Origin: Chelonoidis abingdonii
Taxonomy: Eukaryota > Chordata > Testudines > Testudinidae
Length of the DNA: 64,000 nucleotides
NCBI RefSeq assembly: GCF_003597395.2
Contig: NC_133770.1
Span: 28,935,496 to 28,999,495, forward strand
Direction of reading: 5' to 3'
The position numbers were made by a program, and so were the translations under genes. The notes under the pieces are model-generated. The model was not told where the DNA came from. It worked only from the letters and a program-made list of their open reading frames with translations, and made no database searches. Below are positions 58,101 to 64,000 of the stretch, piece after piece; positions within the stretch are counted from its first letter, which is position 1; every line of letters starts with the position of its first letter.

Positions 58101-59242
58101 ACATGCAATTTTATTAATGATGCCTACTGAAAGGCAAGGTGCCATCTTAAAAGGAAACATGCTAAGAGGTTATCCCTGAAGTCAAGTGGCAGTTTCTACT
58201 ACACATTAGAGATGCAATGCACACTTCTGGTTGAGGATTAAAACACTGTAAAACAAATCTCATCACTGCAACACAATGCCCTAGATTATACCTAATCTAA
58301 AACAGCTGTTTGTTTACTCTTTGTATTATTTTTGGTCTTGTATTCTTTGAGTGCTGTGAATAATAGAAATCATTCATGCAGATCATTGGATTGCCTGCTT
58401 TGTTTCTGCATCCAGTTTGGCATTCTTCCTGAAAAAAAAATGTCTAATAGAAACTATCACAGCAGGGAATCACAGACTGAATCTGCAAGTTAAATGTTAT
58501 ATTAACATAGTTTTGGCCATTGTCTATCTGTCCCCTAAGTAAAAGGCATGACAAACCAAAACATTTCTGGCATTACTGTGCAACAGGCATTGAAACTTAT
58601 GGTAATGCCAACCACAACCTAGAAATCTGGGAATGAGACCTGCCTGTTGGTACCTAGATACCATAGTTTGACTGTAAAAAAATTGACATAACCGCCTTGT
58701 ATAAGAGTACTATTGGTTGTCTGCAACGTTTTGAAATGGCACCTACAAAAGAAGTTGCTATTTTCCGATACAGAAGAAGCTATATGGCAACATGATGCTT
58801 CTTTTTTAACTGTCATGTGTGTTACCAGGGCACAGAATATTTTGGGTTTAATGCCCAGAGTAAATGTGTGGATATTTTAAACAGCATCATTGATAAAACT
58901 AAACTGAATTCCTTTCAGCTTGCTGAATGTCTGTTGGCAGCTCCGTAACTTTTTAAAGGCATAGTGATCCTCTAATGAATGTCCCTCATGCCTAATTTCA
59001 TATTGCACTTTGTGGACAATTTGTCCAAACCACACTTTCTGACTCATAATTGCTGGCGTTTTGGTGAGTGCAGTCACTGTAACTGATGCATAAATGATAT
59101 GCTGCAGCTACTACTATGTGTATCTCAACATTTTTGTTCCATAAAAAGAACATTCATTTCAGTCTTTTGAAACAAGTATGAGTTAGACACATTAGATCCA
59201 AGTTCTCAACAAGCAGGAACCACTACTAGATATCTCAGGGGA
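58101..59242. other. no recognised feature
   Basis: No gene. The stretch 58,820-59,100 carries no repeat signature and could be conserved noncoding sequence, but nothing here proves it. Confidence 0.35.
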
Positions 59243-59305
59243 CTGGTGGTTAGACACAGAACATTCTACACCTATGTCATGGGTTCAAATCCAGTTCACA
59301 TCTTT
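59243..59305 (+). repeat. tRNA-like fragment (SINE head)
   Basis: GACTGGTGGTTAGACACAG and a strong B-box, GGGTTCAAATCCAG, spaced as in a tRNA-derived SINE head. It cannot fold into a complete tRNA, and no core or tail is evident. Confidence 0.4.
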
Positions 59306-59908
59306 AGTGATGACTAAACACCTGTTTGTGTGGTATGTTTTCCATATAAAAGGAGAAAAATATGTATTATCAGTCTGTGTAGTTTATATGTTAGACGAAG
59401 GCAAACAACAAACAGAATTGAAATGTCTATGGGAGAGAAAGTGCATGCATAGTGTGTGTCTCCTTTATAAGAACTTCCAGCTTGAATCATCTCACAGCTC
59501 TGCCCCCAGAATATCATTATTTTCATTATTTCTTCAGTTAGGTGTACAGAGCCATAGATGTATAGTGCTTTAAAGAAAATAGGAAGACAGATTGCCTGTT
59601 CAAAATAATGCACAGTCTGAGGCTAGTTTTGTTATTTAGCTTCTGGCTGAAGTGTGAATAGTTAAGGTCCTAGGTGCACAGATATCACTGTGATGGGACT
59701 GGTGTGAGAAATTCCTACCTGAGCCCCAGCTCCTGCAACTGGATGGGTGCAGATGTCTCCTTACACCCATATGGTGCCTCACTGACTTCCAAGAGGATCC
59801 ATAAGGAGTTGCCCATGTAGATTCAGGTGCAAGATTAAGGCCTGAGAAGCTAGGCTGAAAAACACACTGCATGATTTAACCTGGGTCTCCCAGCCATGAA
59901 CCTTATTC
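59306..59908. other. no recognised feature
   Basis: Nothing recognised. Confidence 0.35.
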
Positions 59909-59913
59909 TGTCT

Positions 59914-59995
59914 GAGCTGGTTTTTATGACAAAAAAGGGTGACAGTTTTTCACAAAACATTTTGTGAAAACTGTCACCATTCTTTCAGCCAGCTC
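59914..59995. mobile_element. 82-bp foldback element with 5-bp direct repeat
   Basis: GAGCTGG...CCAGCTC ends enclose a near-perfect hairpin: GGTGACAGTTTTTCACAAAA pairs with TTTTGTGAAAACTGTCACC. Flanks TGTCT (59,909-59,913) and TGTCT (59,996-60,000) are identical. Probably the collapsed remnant of a MITE; family unknown. Confidence 0.65.
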
Positions 59996-60000
59996 TGTCT

Positions 60001-62739
60001 GTGAGCTATGTTTAGCTATAACTGGTGCTACAATTGCATACACAATTCTGAAATCTGTGTACAGCAAAAACATGCTTAATAGCAAGCACATTCTACTGAG
60101 ATTTTATTTTCCTTATCTCTGAAAAAAAATGCAATAAACGATATTGTAGCTGGGTGCAGATTTTAGCTTCCTCCTCTCATGTTCACACACAATAATTCGG
60201 GGTGGGAGGTATGATGCTTGCAGTTCAGTGTGAGGACTCATCCATGCCAGGCAGCTTTAATGTCCTATGAACCGGAGCTCTGGCTAAGGATTTTTGTGAC
60301 CATTCCCCTATGGCTGTGTTGAGCAGTGTCCCCACCCATGTCAAACATACCAGCTGCCTTTACTGCTCTGTAATTTGCTGTCAGCACAGCAGTCACTCAC
60401 ACAAGGTAACAGCATCTGTGCCTGCAATAGTATTTGTGATGGATGGAGTAAGATCTTCTCTGGGTCATTTAATTTTCCCCCCTGAACCTAGGATCCAGCA
60501 AAGAGCCCAATCCTACTTATGCCAGGCCATAGAAAATAGATCACTTCTGGGGTGAGTGCTCAAGTGTGTGGTCTCAAATTTCACTAGTTGCGAGTATAGG
60601 TGCTGGTAAAAGTCAAATTCATGGAAAAGCAATGCCAAAGAGGAATGGACATGACCAAAGTGACTTAATTTTCACTTACAAGCAAATACATGAGGAAAAT
60701 GTACACAAGATCAACCTACCTCTGTACTTAGTAAGAATCTAACCTTCCTGGTCAGTTGCTGGGATGGTTAGTCTGTTTTCTTGTCTCATCTGTTTCAGGG
60801 TGTTGTATTGCTGCCCATCATCATTGCTTAAAATAATCCACATAAAATAGATTGGCAATAGTGAAATGCCTAGTGAGCTTCATGGAGTCTCTGTTTCTTC
60901 TCTCTTTTCAGGCTACAGAAAACTCTAAATGGAGGAGGCACTCGTTTTGGGAGGGGAAGTGGGGAGTGGGTTGATGCTGTGCATATGGGCAGCTTCTGCC
61001 ATGTCTCTGTGACTCAAGGACTTCTTGTTGCCAAATGGCATAGGGCAGAAGGTTGCATCATAGTTACAGGGATCCCCTGGGACTAGTGTTTACATTCTAG
61101 TTCACAAAAAGTGTCAGGTAAGGTGTCCATAATGTAAGGAGATATGTATATATAGGAAATTATCCTCTGAAAGCTTTGACGTTAAAGGTAGGTTAGCCAG
61201 ATGTGACATACCTTAAGATTCCACTAGACAGGAAGTAGGAGACATTTATCTCAGTGGCTGTCCCTTGTGTAATGTGTGTCTTACATAGGAAGTCCAAGTG
61301 CATATTGAGTCAAACGCTAAAGAAGAGACTGTGGGGACTTCAGCATGACCATTAGGACACACATTTTGTTGTCCCACTTTAAGTACATCAGATTAGAAAC
61401 TAGTACAGGTATAGCAATACAACCCTCTAGCGTGTATTCAGTTCTAGCAGTATAAATGTTAATACACCTTAACGCTGTAAATTTACTGATGGAAACAACT
61501 TTATACCAGTATAAATGCATCTACAGTAGGGGATCATATTGCTATAACTACAATGATTTTTAAAGCAATATAACTAAGTGGTACAAAAAACTGTGCATAG
61601 ACCAGCTAATACACTTACCAGTAAAACACAGGTCTTTTTCTGGATCTGACTGATATAATCTTGCATAACAGAATCCTCAAAAATGTGGCTTTGCTCCATC
61701 ATCAAATGCACCATTTAAATTGTAATACATTCAGTTTACATTATTAACAGCATACACATCTTGTGAGATAACTAAAGGATGAGGCGACATCACCCTTCTC
61801 CTCACATCCAACTTTAGTTAAAACGAGAAAGAAACTACTCTTAAACTGTACACTATCTGATGTAAAGCCCTTGTGCACCAAAAGTTAAGGCAAAAATGTT
61901 AGTATTTAAAGGAAATAGCTGTTAGGAGGCTTAGTTGTATTAGATATGTGAAAATGTGAATAAAAGAATTACTCTAGTTCAAAATTAAATTGCACCACAA
62001 ATGACTATTTTTAGATGTATTACACACAACATCCAGGCATTTGATTTAGTGCCTGATTTTTAAAGGGTCTTTGACCCAGCCTTTTTTTTCAGTTGGTGCA
62101 GATTTTCACGTTAACAATTGTACCACATCCTTGCATCATCAAATAATTCCAGGTTCAAGTCTGACCAAGTGGCACAGTTAGCTCTGTAAGCGTAGTATTT
62201 GTATGAACTGTGAACTGTGGGTGTAAATGTCAGATGAATTAGTTGCAAGTGCAAACTGATGCCCACAGAAATGAAAGCCACTTTTAACAATCCGGGCCAC
62301 AAAAAAAGAATGATCAGCTGTATGGCTGGAGTATGAACAATGAATAGGATTCCTAAGGAAAACATGAATAAAAATTGGGTACCGATAGAGCTTAATACAT
62401 CATTTTATAATCATATTAAATTTGTTTTCCCTAATCTTCATCTTTCCTGGATTGTGTTACCAAAGCAAAAGTTTTTACTGTAGGATTATCAATATCGTAA
62501 TTATTAAACTAATGTTTTCCCATCAGGAATCAAGTAAAATTTAGCAAGAAACAGAACAGTAGTGTGAATTCATAAAGGAGCAGACTCTGTTTTAAGAAAA
62601 GCAGTCACACAATCAAGTGCTATTAAAAATCAGCTGCCAGCCCACATTTTATGTCAGTATTGAAATTCTGTTGCGCTTTTTTTAATAAACAATGTTTGTT
62701 TTACATTAGTTGTGCGTGAATTACACTTCGAGTTTTGTG
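60001..62739. other. 2.7 kb anonymous sequence
   Basis: No gene, named repeat or structured motif recognised on either strand. Confidence 0.35.
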
Positions 62740-62747
62740 GTTGGGGA

Positions 62748-63333
62748 CCGGGCCGGTGCAACCATTTAGGCAACGCTAGGATTTGGGGAGCTGCATTTTC
62801 TTCGGCAGCGACCGTGGCGGCCAGATCTTCGGCCACCCCAGTTGTCCCTGACATTTAGGCAGAGGGAGCTGGAGCGGGGGAGTGTGGGGAGGGCCGCCTG
62901 CAGCAAGTAAAGGAGGGGAGGAGGCACTCAGGGGAACTCCTTACCCCAGCTCACCCCTTCCCCCGCCTCCTCCCCAAACACTCCATGGCTGCTTCACTTC
63001 TCCCGCTTCCCAGGCTTGCAGCACCTAAGCTGATTGGCGCCGCAAGCCTGGGAGGAGGGAAAAGTGAAACAGCGATGGCGTTCTCGGGGAGGAGGCGGAG
63101 CAGGGGTGAACTGGGGTGGGGTGGGGGTGCCTCAGGGTGGGGGCTCAGGGACGGGGGAGGGTGCAAGCCTGGGAGGCAGGAGAAGTGAAGCAGTCACGGC
63201 GTGCTCGGGGTGCTCGTGTGTAGAGCAGGGGTGAGCTGGGGGTGGGGGTGCCTCAGGGTGGGGGCTCAGGGACGGGGGAGGGTGCAAGGTGGAAGTTTCG
63301 CCTAGGGCACGAAACATCCTTGCACCGGCCCTG
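62748..63333. mobile_element. 586-bp GC-rich hAT element with perfect 8-bp target duplication
   Basis: Ends CCGGGCCGGTGCAACC and TTGCACCGGCCCTG are inverted. Flanks GTTGGGGA (62,740-62,747) and GTTGGGGA (63,334-63,341) are identical. The interior has an imperfect inverted pair of about 78 bp (about 62,943-63,020 and 63,041-63,120) and a diverged tandem duplication of about 120 bp (TGCCTCAGGGTGGGGGCTCA at about 63,130 and 63,250). No transposase. Open frames on both strands here reflect GC content only. Confidence 0.85.
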
Positions 63334-63399
63334 GTTGGGGAGCATCTCATATACATAAGCATAAAGTGGGGAGGATGGTATTACTGGATCAAATTCTTC

Positions 63400-63612
63400 T
63401 TTTAATAATAATAATAATAACAACCAGTAATAATACATATCTCTTAGACAGAAGTTTTCACCATAGATATCAAGGTGCTTCACAAAAGGAAGTCAGTATC
63501 ATTACCCCCATTTTACAGGTAGGGAAACCAAGTCATACAGAGGTGGAAGCAATTTGTCCAAGATCACCCAGCAAACCAGTGGAAAAGCTAGGAATCCCCC
63601 TATTTTAGGCCT
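63400..63612 (-). mobile_element. Cry-type SINE, reversed, with (TAA)n end
   Basis: A (TAA)n run (63,402-63,421) is the SINE's 3' microsatellite read backwards. Then AGATATCAAGGTGCTTCACA (tail), CATTTTACAGGTAGGGAAAC and CCAAGATCACCCAGCAAACC (core), and CTAGGAATCC toward the eroded head. Confidence 0.75.
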
Positions 63613-64000
63613 CAATCTTGCAAACTACTCTGCACCAGTGGTTCCCACTGTATGTGTAGAGCCTGGTTAAGTTAGATGAGACTTTGGATACATTTAGGCA
63701 TCCGCCTGGGTAAATTAGTCTGCCAGATCTTGGCTTTAGTTTGGTGTCAATCCAGAGTAACTCTGTTGGCTTTTATGATATTATTCTGGATTTACACTTG
63801 TGTAGTTGAGAAGCCAATTTGACCCATAGTGTCTGGAATTCTAAAGCCAATAAGGGGTACAGAATTAGCACACAGTACTAGTGGCATAGAAATATCAGAG
63901 AACCTTAAAAAATCATCTGGCGTGTTTTGGATCCCTACCTATTCCATTCATTCCATTACTTTTATTTGTATTTTCAGGTACAGATGCCAAATTCTTTGAT
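63613..64000. other. no recognised feature
   Basis: CCAGTGGTTCCCACTG at about 63,637-63,652 looks like a hAT end but is a plain short palindrome without a partner. Nothing else recognised. Confidence 0.35.

Noticed and set aside
59243..59305. Possible tRNA gene
   Set aside because: Good B-box but no acceptor-stem pairing or anticodon arm; better explained as a SINE head.
62954..63483. Proline- and glycine-rich frames on both strands
   Set aside because: They are translations of the GC-rich hAT element and its tandem duplication.
63637..63652. CCAGTGGTTCCCACTG as a hAT terminal repeat
   Set aside because: It is a self-contained palindrome with no inverted partner and no 8-bp flanking duplication nearby.

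Overview
This window is vertebrate nuclear DNA, AT-rich, non-operonic and packed with old interspersed repeats. The repeat set points to a turtle, probably a cryptodire: tRNA-derived SINEs of the Cry type (tRNA-like head, MIR-like core, CR1-like tail), several CR1 LINEs ending in the TTCTATGATTCTATGA tail, Penelope-type tails ending near ACACGGCTAC, and hAT and Tc1-type miniature elements of kinds I associate with turtle genomes. The taxon is inferred from remembered repeat families, not from a search. I find no convincing host exon, tRNA gene, rRNA or CpG-island promoter; the window reads as intergenic or deep intronic sequence.

Layout. 1-1,290: broken L1/Tx1-type LINE on the minus strand. 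1.3-9.4 kb: anonymous sequence with a tRNA-like repeat, a Penelope-type fragment, an old LTR (6.7-7.35 kb) and a Cry SINE. 9.4-10.65 kb: 5' end of an autonomous hAT transposon with an open N-terminal zinc-finger region, followed by a palindromic Penelope-type copy with a hammerhead-like core. 10.7-21 kb: mostly anonymous, with CR1 and SINE fragments and a 170-bp hAT MITE. 21.2-30.1 kb: two solo LTRs of one family in opposite orientation, each with a perfect 5-bp target duplication; between them lies a composite repeat invaded by a 421-bp hAT element. 30-44 kb: anonymous sequence with a TA-flanked MITE, a short interstitial telomeric tract, an L2-like LINE end, CR1 and SINEs. 44.4-48.4 kb: a solo LTR with a 5-bp duplication, CR1, a possible LTR, SINEs and a MITE inside a MITE. 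49.3-54.9 kb: a CR1 LINE split by a Penelope-type insertion and a 3.7-kb Ty3/gypsy element. 55-64 kb: CR1 ends, two structured hAT MITEs, an 82-bp foldback and a reversed Cry SINE.

There is no gene network to describe. The value of the window is a readable insertion history: six non-autonomous or solo elements keep recognisable terminal repeats plus target duplications, and several nestings give relative ages. The least ordinary signal is that three of four Penelope-type fragments carry the three conserved hammerhead blocks in the right order. I found no evidence of a complete, currently active system.
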